DNA of 64,000 nt from Paenirhizobium selenitireducens ATCC BAA-1503 (GCF_000518785.1 NZ_JAEG01000001.1:682001-746000), one strand, 5' to 3'; positions 34,735 through 43,815 are shown, counted from the first letter of the stretch. Numbers and translations: made by a program. Notes: generated by a model from the letters alone, not told the origin.

Positions 34735-36099
34735 TCAGGCGCGCTCGAACCCTCTCGCCACCTCCCAGTCGGTGATCTTGCGGTCGTATTCCTCCTGCTC
34801 CCACTCGGCGGCGCGCACATAGTGCTCGACGACGTCGTCGCCGAAGGCATGCCGCAGCATGGCCGAGCCGTTGAGCGCGACGGCAGCCGAGCGCAGCGTG
34901 CGCGGGATTTCGCGCACGTCGCTAGCCCCGTAGGCATCCCCGGTGAAGGCCGGCTCCAGCTCGAGCTTGCGCTCGATGCCGTCGATGCCGGCGGCGATGA
35001 GCGCCGCCATGGCGAGATAGGGATTGAGGTCGGAGCCGCCGACGCGGCATTCGACGCGGATGCCCTTGGAGCCCTCGCCGCAGAGCCGGTAGCCGGCGGT
35101 ACGGTTGTCCTTCGACCAGATCGCCTTGGTCGGCGCGAACGTGCCGGCCATGAAGCGCTTGTAGGAATTGATGTAGGGCGCGAGGAAATAGGTGATCTCG
35201 CTGGCATGGGTGAGAAGCCCCGCCATGTAGTGCTTCATCGTCGTCGACATGCCGTACTGGCCGTTCGGATCGAAGAACAGCGGCGTCTTGCCGTCGACGC
35301 TCCACAGCGACTGGTGGATGTGCGACGAGGAACCGGCGGCATTGTAGTGCCACTTTGCCAGGAAGGTGATGGCTTTGCCGCGCGACCAGGCGATCTCCTT
35401 GCAGGCGTTCTTGATGATGACGTGGCGGTCGGCCATGGTCAGCGCGTCGGCATAGCGGACGTTGATCTCTTCCTGGCCGGCGGAGGCTTCGCCCTTGGAA
35501 TTCTCGACCGGGATCTCGGCGCCCTGCAGACCCTTGCGGATCGCCCGCATCACGTCTTCTTCCTTGGTGGTCTGGAAGATGTGGTAGTCCTCGTTATAGC
35601 CGCTGGCGAGCTGCAGGTCGCGATAGCCGGAGGCACGCGCGTCGTCATAGGTCTGGTCGAACAGGAAGAACTCCAGTTCCGTCGCCATGAAGGCCTTGAA
35701 GCCCATGGCCTCGAGCCGGGCCACCTGCTTCTTGAGGACGGCACGCGGCGAATGCGGCACGTCCGCATGGGTGTGATGGTCCTGGACGTCGCACAGCACC
35801 AGAGCCGTGCCTTCGAGCCACGGCACCCGCCGGAGCGTCGCGAGGTCGGGCTTCATGGTGTAGTCGCCATAGCCCTTTTCCCAGCTCGTCGCCTTGTAGC
35901 CCGGTACGGTTTCCATCTCCATGTCGGTCGCGAGAAGATAGTTGCAGCTATGGGTTTCCTCATAGGCGCTCTCGACGAAATACTCCGCCTGAAAGCGCTT
36001 TCCCATCAGCCGTCCCTGCATGTCGACCTGACAGGCGAGCACAGTGTCGATGCGGCCTTCGGCAACATCCTTCTTCAAATCGTCGAATGTGTAGGTCAT
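34735..36099 (-). CDS. Glutamine synthetase-like γ-glutamyl-amine ligase
   Basis: A 454-residue member of the glutamine synthetase superfamily, in the PuuA/GlnA4-like group. Metal and glutamate sites are visible: ATELEFFLFD, GQEEINVRYAD, SSSHIHQSLW and RVECRVGGSDLNPYLAMAA. The adenylylation tyrosine loop of GlnA is absent, as expected for enzymes joining glutamate to an organic amine rather than ammonia. The neighbouring alcohol and aldehyde dehydrogenases, amino-acid permease and N-formylglutamate-amidohydrolase-like gene support an amine or amino-alcohol catabolic route. The substrate (putrescine, ethanolamine, other) cannot be read from sequence. Confidence 0.9.
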   Translation of the reverse strand: MTYTFDDLKKDVAEGRIDTVLACQVDMQGRLMGKRFQAEYFVESAYEETHSCNYLLATDMEMETVPGYKATSWEKGYGDYTMKPDLATLRRVPWLEGTALVLCDVQDHHTHADVPHSPRAVLKKQVARLEAMGFKAFMATELEFFLFDQTYDDARASGYRDLQLASGYNEDYHIFQTTKEEDVMRAIRKGLQGAEIPVENSKGEASAGQEEINVRYADALTMADRHVIIKNACKEIAWSRGKAITFLAKWHYNAAGSSSHIHQSLWSVDGKTPLFFDPNGQYGMSTTMKHYMAGLLTHASEITYFLAPYINSYKRFMAGTFAPTKAIWSKDNRTAGYRLCGEGSKGIRVECRVGGSDLNPYLAMAALIAAGIDGIERKLELEPAFTGDAYGASDVREIPRTLRSAAVALNGSAMLRHAFGDDVVEHYVRAAEWEQEEYDRKITDWEVARGFERA

Positions 36100-36167
36100 T
36101 TGAGTGAGCCCGCTGATTATTGTTGTTGCCGGCCCTGCCGGCCCGCTTTTCCCATGTGTTCAGGAGA

Positions 36168-36190
36168 CCCCGGCCGCCGGGCGGCCGGGG
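36168..36190. terminator. Hairpin after the APC permease gene
   Basis: CCCCGGCCGC and GCGGCCGGGG form a perfect ten-base stem with a three-base loop, 19 bases past the permease stop on the minus strand. No T tract follows, so it may be a partial terminator between permease and ligase genes. Confidence 0.55.
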
Positions 36191-36209
36191 AGATTGTCGG
36201 ATGCAAGGC

Positions 36210-37760
36210 TCAGGCCTCGCCGACCGCCTTTTCGGCTGCGGCGATCCCGGCCTGGCGCCGGGCGACTTCGTCGCCGATCGGCGGGCCCTTGAAGCGCTTG
36301 TTCTCGAACGCGAACCACACGACGGCGGTGATCACGAAGAAGCCGATGGTGATCGGAAGCGCCCAGTCGTTCGGCGGCTGGATGCCGATGTAGAAGATCA
36401 GCGCCATTGCCAGGATGACGAGAACGGCCACAACACGGAAGGCGCCGGCACCGATGTTCCACGGACCCATGGTCGGCCACTTCGGCGTGCCGATGGCGAC
36501 GAAGCCGAGCGCGATCGGCAGGGCGAAGGAGAGGAACAGGAAGATGACCGTGCACGACACGACGATCGAATAGGCCGGCGTGCCGGCGATCGTGATGGCC
36601 GAGGTGAACCAGACGAACAGGACCGACAGGATGGCGCCGATCCAGATCGCAGCAACCGGGGTGCGGTGCTTGGGGCTGACCTTCGAGAGCGCGGCGGAGC
36701 CCGGCAGGCCCTTGTCACGCGAGAAGGCGAAGATCATGCGCGAAAGCGAGGTCACGGTGGCAAGGCCGCAGAGGAACTGCGAGAGGAAGATCAGGAAGTA
36801 CATGACCTCCTTGACCGTCGGGTTGACCTGGCTGTCCATGGCCCAGAAGAACACGTTCCAGCCCTGCTTTGCGGCGTCGTCCATGTTCGGCAGCATGAGC
36901 ACGAACGAGCACAGCATGACGTAACCGAACACCGCCGACCAGATCACCGAGGTGATCATGCCCTTCGGCACCGAATGCGCGGCCTTGACCGTTTCTTCCG
37001 ACGTGTGCGCGGACGCGTCATAGCCGGTGATCGTGTAGATCGGCAGAAGCAGGCCGAGCAGGAAGGCCATGCCACCCGAGACGGCGAAAGGCCAGACCAG
37101 CGAAGCACCTTCCGTGCCGGTATAGTTGGAGAAGGTGAACAGGCGGGCGACCTCGAAGCTCGGTGCGGACACCAGGCAGACGATCGTCAGAAGGATGGCC
37201 GTTGCGAAGATCAGGTAGCCGGAGAAGTCGGTCAGCTTGGCGGTGAGCCCGATGCCGAAGTGGTTGATCAGGGCCTGGACGGCTGTGATCGCCGCGACGA
37301 AGGCCACGCGGTGCATGAGTGTGTCTTCGATGCCGAAATAGGAACCGAAGGCGCCGAAGAAGAAGTAGAATGTGCCGACGTTGATGGCGCCGAGAACGGT
37401 CACCAGGCCGAGCAGGTTGAGCCAGGCGGCAAGCCAGCCGGTGAAGCGGTTGCCGAGGATCGAACCCCAGTGGTAGAGGCCGCCGGCCGTCGGATAGGCC
37501 GAGCTGATCTGCGCCAGGCCGATGGCAAACAGGCCGGAGATCAGGCAACCGACCGGCCAGCCGATTCCGATGGCGGCACCGCCGGCACCCGATGTCGCCT
37601 GGCCGAGCGAATTGATGCCGCCGGACAGAATGCAAATGATCGAGAAAGAAATGGCGAAGTTGGAAAACGAGCTCATTCGCCGCTCGAGTTCCTGGGCATA
37701 ACCCATTGAGTGCAATATGTGCACGTCGTGCTTTTTATCTGCTTCGGTATAATCTGACAT
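36210..37760 (-). CDS. APC-superfamily amino acid/amine permease
   Basis: The 516-residue protein has about twelve membrane helices and belongs to the amino acid–polyamine–organocation superfamily. The motif FAISFSIICILSGGINSLGQA near residue 35 and GGLYHWGSILG are typical of the GABA/choline/ethanolamine-like permeases. The ATG at 37760 follows a GGGGGA ribosome-binding site; a TTG four codons upstream is rejected. It lies in the same strand block as the γ-glutamyl ligase and dehydrogenases, so it probably imports their amine substrate. Confidence 0.9.
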   Translation of the reverse strand: MSDYTEADKKHDVHILHSMGYAQELERRMSSFSNFAISFSIICILSGGINSLGQATSGAGGAAIGIGWPVGCLISGLFAIGLAQISSAYPTAGGLYHWGSILGNRFTGWLAAWLNLLGLVTVLGAINVGTFYFFFGAFGSYFGIEDTLMHRVAFVAAITAVQALINHFGIGLTAKLTDFSGYLIFATAILLTIVCLVSAPSFEVARLFTFSNYTGTEGASLVWPFAVSGGMAFLLGLLLPIYTITGYDASAHTSEETVKAAHSVPKGMITSVIWSAVFGYVMLCSFVLMLPNMDDAAKQGWNVFFWAMDSQVNPTVKEVMYFLIFLSQFLCGLATVTSLSRMIFAFSRDKGLPGSAALSKVSPKHRTPVAAIWIGAILSVLFVWFTSAITIAGTPAYSIVVSCTVIFLFLSFALPIALGFVAIGTPKWPTMGPWNIGAGAFRVVAVLVILAMALIFYIGIQPPNDWALPITIGFFVITAVVWFAFENKRFKGPPIGDEVARRQAGIAAAEKAVGEA

Positions 37761-37869
37761 GACGTCCCCCAATTAACCGATCATCCGCGGGATTGCGGAT
37801 AATTTCGTATCCTGCGCCGCCGGCATTGCCGACGGCTTTTTCGCAGATCAACTGATCCCCGGGGCCTTG

Positions 37870-38643
37870 TTATTGGCTGGCAGTATCGATCGCCTTGGCG
37901 ATCAATTCCGCCAGATAGTCGGCCACAACCCCTTGGCCGACCTCATCTCGTATCAGGTCGTTTCGGACCTCGATCATTACGTTCAAATGCCCGTCCGGCA
38001 GGCCGTGCAGCTTGAGACTATGGGTAACACCGTCCTCCGGTCCATAGGGTTCGTTGCGCTCCACGCGGTAGGGACCACCGTCGGCCGCCTTCAGCATGCT
38101 GTCGGCGAGCCGGCTGTCTTCGTCATGCAGGATGCCGATTTCGACGTCGCGCTGCTTGCCCATATACACCGGCGTGAAGCTGTGGACGGTGACGATCACG
38201 GTCGATTGCCCGCGTGCGCTACGCGCCGCCGCGATGGCGCTAACCCGGTCATGGAACGGCACGTAGAGAGCGGCGGTGCGCGCATAGCGCTCAGCGTCCG
38301 TCAGCCCGTGATTGCCGGGAATATCGTAGATCTCGCTTCTTTCCGGCATCGCGGCCGGGGATTCCGGCGGGCGGTTGCAGTCGTAGACGAGCCGCGAGAA
38401 CCGCTGATACACCAAGGGGCCGTCGAGCATGCCGGAGAGGCGCTTGGCAACGTCGAGCGCGCCCGGATCCCAGGCGATGTGGCTGACCAGGGCGTCGCTG
38501 TCGAGGCCGAGATTGCCGGCCCGCTCGGGCATGCGGCGAGAGGCATGCTCGCACACGAACAGGCAGATGCCCGCCCCTTCGGGATTCTCGACGGCAACGG
38601 CCTCGCCGTCTGCCTCTGTCAGGATGTCCGACCTCAAGAGCAT
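37870..38643 (-). CDS. N-formylglutamate amidohydrolase-family protein
   Basis: A 257-residue member of the FGase family. Likely metal or catalytic residues are in FVCEHASRRMP (E and H), HIAWDPGA and TVHSFTPVYMG. Family members release glutamate from N-acylated or amide-linked glutamate. In this gene block it could hydrolyse the γ-glutamyl product made by the ligase and dehydrogenases, returning glutamate; this is inference. It is the first gene of the minus-strand block, divergent from the RpiR regulator, 181 bases away. Confidence 0.87.
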   Translation of the reverse strand: MLLRSDILTEADGEAVAVENPEGAGICLFVCEHASRRMPERAGNLGLDSDALVSHIAWDPGALDVAKRLSGMLDGPLVYQRFSRLVYDCNRPPESPAAMPERSEIYDIPGNHGLTDAERYARTAALYVPFHDRVSAIAAARSARGQSTVIVTVHSFTPVYMGKQRDVEIGILHDEDSRLADSMLKAADGGPYRVERNEPYGPEDGVTHSLKLHGLPDGHLNVMIEVRNDLIRDEVGQGVVADYLAELIAKAIDTASQ

Positions 38644-38725
38644 GCGAAAAACTCCCCGGCGCCTTGCGGCTTTTTATCATTGCGAAGAGAATTCTTCACG
38701 ATTGCCGGGCTGTCAACCGCATTGT

Positions 38726-38778
38726 GAAAATTTCTCTTCAATTTGCACATTGACAGATTTTCGTACTGCTAGGATAGT
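38726..38778 (+). promoter_or_regulatory. rpiR promoter with palindrome
   Basis: TTGACA at 38750–38755 and GATAGT at 38773–38778 have a 17-base spacer, giving a consensus −35 and a 4-of-6 −10 element. Transcription would begin near 38785, about 40 bases before the TTG start codon. Just upstream, GAAA-A-TTTC (38726–38734) is an RpiR-like palindrome, and GAAGA/TCTTC arms lie further towards the divergent gene. Confidence 0.55.
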
Positions 38779-38824
38779 TTTGTGACAGACCGGCAGAAGA
38801 TCGGTCCCAGGGGAAAAACAGCAC

Positions 38825-39697
38825 TTGAGCAATACGCCGAAGACAGTCTCGGACGTGATCCGCGCCCATTTCGATGGGCTGACGCGGGCTGAACGCCAGC
38901 TCGCGGAGAGCCTGCTCGACAATTATCCGGTGTCTGGCCTCGGCTCCATCACCACTGTGGCGGAAAACGCCGGAGTCTCCACCCCGACCGTCGCGCGCAT
39001 GGTGCAGAAGCTCGGCTACAAGGGCTATCCCGAGTTTCAGGCGCACCTGCACCACGAACTGGAGGCTACGCTCTCCAATCCGATCGCCAAGCACGACCGC
39101 TGGGCGTCGAACGCGCCTGGAACGCATATCCTGAACCGCTTCGCCGAAGCGGTGATGAACAACATGCGCCAGACGCTGAGCGAGCTCGACACCGCAACCT
39201 TCGATCAGGTCGCCAAGCTGCTCGCCGACCGCAAGCGCAACATCTATTTCGTCGGCGGCCGTATCACCGGCGCGCTGGCCGAATACTTCTTTACCCACAT
39301 GCAGGTCATCCGGCCGAAGACGACGCTGATGTCGTCGAACACCAGCGCATGGCCGCAGCATATGCTGAACATGAGCGCCGGGGACGTCCTCGTGATCTTC
39401 GATATACGTCGTTATGAGGACGATATCGCGACGCTGGCAAACGTAGCCAGAACGGGCGGCGTGACTATAGTGCTGTTTACCGATCACTGGACTTCGCCCG
39501 TCGCCAAATATGCGCAGCACAGTTTCAAGGTTCAGATCGAGGCGCCGTCCGCCTGGGATTCCTCGGTCGTCACGCTGTTCGTCATCGAGGCGCTGATCGA
39601 GGCAGTGCAGAGTTCGGCGTGGGAGGAGACACGCGAGCGCATGAATACGCTCGAAGGTCTCTTCGAGCAGGCGCGGCTGTTTCGCCGGCCACGTTGA
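38825..39697 (+). CDS. MurR/RpiR-family transcriptional regulator
   Basis: A 290-residue regulator with an amino-terminal HTH_6 domain (about residues 5–80; VSTPTVARMVQKLGYKGYPEF) and a SIS sugar-phosphate-isomerase-like ligand domain (about 130–265, YFVGGRITGALAEYF). It appears to begin with a TTG codon preceded by AGGGG; no ATG in the right frame precedes the helix-turn-helix. Position between the divergent catabolic block and the ABC importer suggests it controls both. SIS domains usually bind phosphorylated sugars, but RpiR-type regulators also sense other metabolites. Confidence 0.9.
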   Translation: MSNTPKTVSDVIRAHFDGLTRAERQLAESLLDNYPVSGLGSITTVAENAGVSTPTVARMVQKLGYKGYPEFQAHLHHELEATLSNPIAKHDRWASNAPGTHILNRFAEAVMNNMRQTLSELDTATFDQVAKLLADRKRNIYFVGGRITGALAEYFFTHMQVIRPKTTLMSSNTSAWPQHMLNMSAGDVLVIFDIRRYEDDIATLANVARTGGVTIVLFTDHWTSPVAKYAQHSFKVQIEAPSAWDSSVVTLFVIEALIEAVQSSAWEETRERMNTLEGLFEQARLFRRPR

Positions 39698-39795
39698 TCG
39701 TCATCGCACCGAAAGGGGAGAAGAGAGGAGCCAGAACAACGGGAAGAAGCGACGAGCCAGCACAGAAGCGTTGCCGCGCCCGTCACATAACTATC

Positions 39796-39808
39796 ATGCA
39801 AGCTGCAT
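39796..39808. promoter_or_regulatory. Inverted repeat upstream of ABC importer
   Basis: ATGCA and TGCAT with a three-base spacer lie 40 bases before the GTG start of the solute-binding protein gene, overlapping the probable promoter region. A regulator site is possible. Confidence 0.3.
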
Positions 39809-39848
39809 ATCAGTCCCGCATCGCTGTACACCAACAAGGAGAACTTCA

Positions 39849-40955
39849 GTGATTACGAATTTTCGCCGCGTGCTCTCGCTGTCGACCGCCATGGTCGTCG
39901 CATCCACCTCGCTCGCATTCGCTGAGCCGAGCGCCGAACTGGTCGAAGCCGCCAAGAAGGAAGGCATGCTGACCACGATCGCCCTGCCCCACGACTGGTG
40001 CGGTTACGGCGCCGTGATCGACGGCTTCAAGAAGAAGTATCCGGAAATCACCGTCAACGAACTGAACCCGGATGCCGGCTCGGCCGACGAAGTCGAAGCC
40101 GTCAAGGCCAACAAGGACAACAAGGGCCCGCAGGCTCCTGACGTCGTCGACGTCGGCCTCGCCTTCGGCCCGCAGATGAAGGCCGACGGCCTGCTGCAGC
40201 CCTACAAGGTCTCGACCTGGGACGAAATTCCGGACACCGTCAAGGACGCCGAAGGCTTCTGGTACGGCGACTATTACGGCGTCATGTCGATGATCGTGAA
40301 CAAGGATCTCGTCAAGGAAACCCCGAAGGACTGGTCCGACCTGCTGAAGGCCGACTATGCCGGCCAGGTCGCTCTCGCCGGTGACCCGCGCGCTTCGAAC
40401 CAGGCCATCCTCGGCGTTCTCGCCGCTGGTCTCGCCTCCGGCGCCAAGGCTGGCACGGAAGCCGGCGAAGCCGGTCTGAAGTACTTCGCCGAACTCAACA
40501 AGGCCGGCAACTTCGTTCCGGTCATCGGCAAGTCTGGCACGCTCGCTCAGGGCTCCACGCCGATCGTCGTCGCCTGGGACTACAACGCCCTGTCCTGGAA
40601 GGACACGCTGGCCGGCAACCCGCCGGTTGACGTCATTGTTCCGGAAAGCGGCGTTCTCGCCGGCGTCTACGTTCAGGGTATTTCGGCTTACGCGCCGCAC
40701 CCGAACGCTGCCAAGCTCTGGATGGAATACCTCTATTCCGACGAAGGCCAGACCGCATGGCTCGCAGGCTATTGCCACCCGGCCCGCTTCAACGCCATGT
40801 CGAAGGCCGGCAAGATCCCGCAGGCCCTGCTCGACAAGCTGCCGCCGGCCGCTTCCTACGAGAAGGCCTACTTCCCGACCCTGGAAGAAGTCGATGCCAA
40901 CAAGGCTGCCGTCACCGGCGGCTGGGACAAGGTCGTCGGCGCCAATGTACAGTAA
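39849..40955 (+). CDS. ABC importer solute-binding protein (Sec-exported)
   Basis: A 368-residue periplasmic binding protein with a Sec signal peptide (MITNFRRVLSLSTAMVVASTSLAFA). The fold resembles the AfuA/PotD group (extracellular solute-binding family 1). AAGGAG is followed by a GTG start at 39849; the upstream in-frame ATG at 39771 adds a segment that displaces the signal. The codon choice is strongly biased (GCC, AAG, GGC), typical of abundant proteins. A hairpin terminator follows, probably lowering expression of the membrane genes. The ligand is unknown. Confidence 0.9.
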   Translation: MITNFRRVLSLSTAMVVASTSLAFAEPSAELVEAAKKEGMLTTIALPHDWCGYGAVIDGFKKKYPEITVNELNPDAGSADEVEAVKANKDNKGPQAPDVVDVGLAFGPQMKADGLLQPYKVSTWDEIPDTVKDAEGFWYGDYYGVMSMIVNKDLVKETPKDWSDLLKADYAGQVALAGDPRASNQAILGVLAAGLASGAKAGTEAGEAGLKYFAELNKAGNFVPVIGKSGTLAQGSTPIVVAWDYNALSWKDTLAGNPPVDVIVPESGVLAGVYVQGISAYAPHPNAAKLWMEYLYSDEGQTAWLAGYCHPARFNAMSKAGKIPQALLDKLPPAASYEKAYFPTLEEVDANKAAVTGGWDKVVGANVQ

Positions 40956-40972
40956 TTAAAATGCTGTGAAAT

Positions 40973-41006
40973 GCCGCCCCGGTCTTGAGGCCGGGGCGGC
41001 TTTTCT
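40973..41006 (+). terminator. Attenuating terminator after binding-protein gene
   Basis: GCCGCCCCGG and CCGGGGCGGC form a ten-base stem with an eight-base loop, followed by TTTTCTCTT. It lies between the binding-protein gene and the permease genes and likely limits read-through so that binding protein exceeds transporter. Confidence 0.85.
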
Positions 41007-41050
41007 CTTGAATAGAAGCCGCGCATGAAGCGCGGACGGGGGACAATTCG

Positions 41051-41941
41051 ATGGCGTCTGACAGCACGGCCGTATCACAGACCACGCGCCCGACGCGGCG
41101 GCTTCCGCTCCAATGGGTCGGCATTGCGCCCTTCGCGGCCTTTACGCTGCTTTTCCTGATCCTCCCGACGATGAAGATCGTCGTTGGCGCGTTCCAGACC
41201 CCGGATGGCAGCTTCACGCTCGAAAACATTCAAGGCCTGTTCACGCCCTCCATCCTCGCCGCCTACTGGATCTCGATCAAGATCAGCCTGTCTTCAGCGC
41301 TGCTCGGCTGCCTGATCGGCTTCGGCATGGCGACCGCCGTCATTCTCGGCGGGCTGCCGCTGTGGATCCGCGGTCCGCTGCTGACCTTTTCCGGTGTCGC
41401 CTCCAATTTCGCCGGCGTGCCGCTCGCCTTCGCCTTCCTGGCGACGCTCGGTCCGATGGGCCTGGTGACCGTCTTCCTGCGCACGCAGATCGGCATCGAC
41501 CTGCGCTCGCTTGGCTTCAACCTCCTATCCTTCTGGGGGCTGACGCTCACCTATCTGTTCTTCCAGATCCCGCTGATGGTGCTGATCATCACGCCGGCCA
41601 TCGACGGCCTGAAGCGCGAATGGAAGGAAGCCGCCTCGATCCTCGGCGCCACCAACCTGCAATACTGGCGTTTGGTGGCCTTCCCGATCCTGCTGCCCTC
41701 CATCCTCGGCACGCTTGCGCTGCTGTTCGCAAATGCGTTCGGCGCCGTCGCAACCGCGATCGCGCTCACCGGCTCGTCGCTGAATATTGTGCCGATCCTG
41801 CTCTTTGCCCAGATTCGCGGCGACGTGCTGGGGAACCCGCACCTCGGATACGCGCTGGCCTTCGGCATGATCGTCGTCACCGGTGTCGCCAATGCGATCT
41901 ATATCTGGCTGCGCGCCCGCAGCGAAAGGTGGCTGAAATGA
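41051..41941 (+). CDS. ABC importer permease subunit 1
   Basis: A 296-residue inner-membrane permease of the PotB/ModB type (BPD_transp_1). The EAA loop, contacting the ATPase, reads EAASILGATNLQYWRLVAFPILLPS near residue 195. About six helices are seen after a hydrophilic start. GGGGGA precedes the ATG. The last bases overlap permease 2 (ATGA). Confidence 0.93.
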   Translation: MASDSTAVSQTTRPTRRLPLQWVGIAPFAAFTLLFLILPTMKIVVGAFQTPDGSFTLENIQGLFTPSILAAYWISIKISLSSALLGCLIGFGMATAVILGGLPLWIRGPLLTFSGVASNFAGVPLAFAFLATLGPMGLVTVFLRTQIGIDLRSLGFNLLSFWGLTLTYLFFQIPLMVLIITPAIDGLKREWKEAASILGATNLQYWRLVAFPILLPSILGTLALLFANAFGAVATAIALTGSSLNIVPILLFAQIRGDVLGNPHLGYALAFGMIVVTGVANAIYIWLRARSERWLK

Positions 41942-42720
41942 AGAAGTTCTGGGCCTGGGGGGCCTTGGCATTCGGCCTCCTCTATTTCCTTTTGCCGCTC
42001 ATCGGCATGACCAATTTCTCGCTGAAGATGCGGCGCGGCGAATATTCCTTCGACGCCTATGCCAAGGTTCTCGGCGATCCCCAGTTCCAGCAGACCTTCA
42101 CCTATTCGGTGACCATGGCGCTGGTGACCATTATCTTCGGCGTCATCCTGGTGGTTCCGACCGCCTATTGGGTCCGCCTGCGCCTGCCGGGCCTGCGCCC
42201 CTATATCGAGTTCGTCACCCTGCTGCCGCTGGTCATTCCGGCAATCGTCATCGTCTTCGGCTATATCCGTCTCTACAACACGTCGAGCTGGCTGCCGCTG
42301 ACGGGATCGTTGACAGGCACCAACCTCCTGCTGATGTTCGGCTATGCGACCCTTTCGCTGCCCTACATGTATCGGGCGGTCGACACCGGCCTGTCGTCGA
42401 TCGACGTGCGCACGCTGACCGAAGCCGCGCAGAGCCTCGGCGCCGGCTGGACGCGCATCCTCTTTCGCATCATCCTGCCGAACGTGCTGATCGCCGTCCT
42501 GTCGGGCGCCTTCCTGACCTTCGCCATCGTCATTGGCGAGTTCACCATGGCGGCGCTGCTGAACCGGCCGGCCTTCGGCCCCTACATGCAGCTGCTCGGC
42601 GCCAATCGCGCCTATGAACCGGCGGCGCTGGCGGTTATCGCCTTCGGCATTACCTGGGGCTGCCTCGGGCTTATCCAGCTCGTCTCGCGCTTCCAGAAAA
42701 CCACGCAACGCCCGGCCTGA
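41938..42720 (+). CDS. ABC importer permease subunit 2
   Basis: A 260-residue permease of the PotC/PotI type, with six helices and an EAA loop EAAQSLGAGWTRILFRIILPNVLIA near residue 162. It starts within permease 1's stop codon (41938), and the ATPase gene follows after 12 bases. With permease 1 it forms the heterodimeric channel. Confidence 0.93.
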   Translation: MKKFWAWGALAFGLLYFLLPLIGMTNFSLKMRRGEYSFDAYAKVLGDPQFQQTFTYSVTMALVTIIFGVILVVPTAYWVRLRLPGLRPYIEFVTLLPLVIPAIVIVFGYIRLYNTSSWLPLTGSLTGTNLLLMFGYATLSLPYMYRAVDTGLSSIDVRTLTEAAQSLGAGWTRILFRIILPNVLIAVLSGAFLTFAIVIGEFTMAALLNRPAFGPYMQLLGANRAYEPAALAVIAFGITWGCLGLIQLVSRFQKTTQRPA

Positions 42721-42732
42721 GGATCAAATCCC

Positions 42733-43791
42733 ATGACATTCCTGACCCTGACCAACATTCAGAAGTCCTTCGGGCCGGTCAAAGTCGTCCATGACTTCAA
42801 CATGGCGATCAACAAGGGAGAATTCGTCTCCTTCCTTGGACCGTCCGGCTGCGGCAAGACCACCATCCTGCGCATGGTCGCGGGCTTCGAGACCCCGACC
42901 GGCGGGGCGATCGTCATCGACGGCCGCGACCAGTCGAACCTGAAGCCCAACCAGCGCAATATCGGCATGGTGTTCCAGGCCTATGCGCTGTTTCCCAACA
43001 TGAACGTCTTCGACAATGTCGCCTTCGGCCTCAAGATCCACGGCATGCCCAAGGCCGACATCGAGAAGCGCGTCAAGGAAATGCTGGCGCTGATCAATCT
43101 CGATCATCTGGCCGAACGTTATCCCTACCAGCTGTCGGGCGGCCAGCAGCAGCGCGTGGCGCTGGCCCGCGCGCTTGCGCCGAAGCCGCAGGTCCTGCTG
43201 CTCGACGAGCCGCTCTCGGCGCTGGACGCCAAGATCCGCGTGTCGCTGCGCGAGGAAATCCGCCAGATCCAGCGGCAGCTCGGCATCACCACGATCTTCG
43301 TCACCCATGACCAGGAAGAGGCCCTGTCGATCTCCGACCGGGTCGTCGTGATGAATGCCGGCCGCGCCGACCAGATCGGCACGCCTTTCGAGATCTACAA
43401 CAAGCCGTCGACCCGCTTCGTCGCCTCCTTCGTCGGCACGCTGAACCTGATCGAGGCGAAGGTCGTCAATCCGCAGGACAGCACCGTCGCCATCGGCGAC
43501 CTGACGATCGCCATCAAGGAGAAGATCGACGCCCCGGCGGGCAGCACGGTCCAGCTCGCCATGCGCCCGGAAGCGGGCTCGATCATGGACGGCGCCAAGG
43601 GCGACACGACATTGCGCGGCGAGGTCGTCTCCAGCCATTTCCTCGGCTCGGTCATCCGCACCCGCATCAATGTCGCCGGAAACATCGTCTCCTTCGACAT
43701 GTTCAACGATCCGAGCATTGCGCCGCCTTCGCTTGGCGACACCGTGGCGCTGAAGATCGATTCCGCCGATCTTCTGATCCTTCAGGCCTGA
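42733..43791 (+). CDS. ABC importer ATP-binding subunit (PotA-like)
   Basis: A 352-residue ATPase with Walker A GPSGCGKTT (about residues 36–44), Q-loop, signature LSGGQQQRVALARALA and Walker B VLLLDEPLSALD. Residues from about 240 form the TOBE regulatory domain found in PotA/MalK-type subunits. It energises the transporter formed with the two permeases before it. The group is used for polyamines, spermidine-like cations, phosphonates, ferric ions and similar, so the substrate is open. Confidence 0.94.
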   Translation: MTFLTLTNIQKSFGPVKVVHDFNMAINKGEFVSFLGPSGCGKTTILRMVAGFETPTGGAIVIDGRDQSNLKPNQRNIGMVFQAYALFPNMNVFDNVAFGLKIHGMPKADIEKRVKEMLALINLDHLAERYPYQLSGGQQQRVALARALAPKPQVLLLDEPLSALDAKIRVSLREEIRQIQRQLGITTIFVTHDQEEALSISDRVVVMNAGRADQIGTPFEIYNKPSTRFVASFVGTLNLIEAKVVNPQDSTVAIGDLTIAIKEKIDAPAGSTVQLAMRPEAGSIMDGAKGDTTLRGEVVSSHFLGSVIRTRINVAGNIVSFDMFNDPSIAPPSLGDTVALKIDSADLLILQA

Positions 43792-43796
43792 CGCGC

Positions 43797-43815
43797 CGCG
43801 TCCTGACCGGACGCG
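43797..43815 (+). terminator. Hairpin after ATPase gene
   Basis: CGCGTCC and GGACGCG form a seven-base stem with a five-base loop, six bases beyond the stop codon. There is no T tract; it may stabilise or partly end the transcript before the second binding-protein gene. Confidence 0.4.

Noticed and set aside
36120..37709. 529-codon plus-strand frame, highly charged
   Set aside because: Antisense shadow of the APC permease; charge pattern is the complement of membrane codons.
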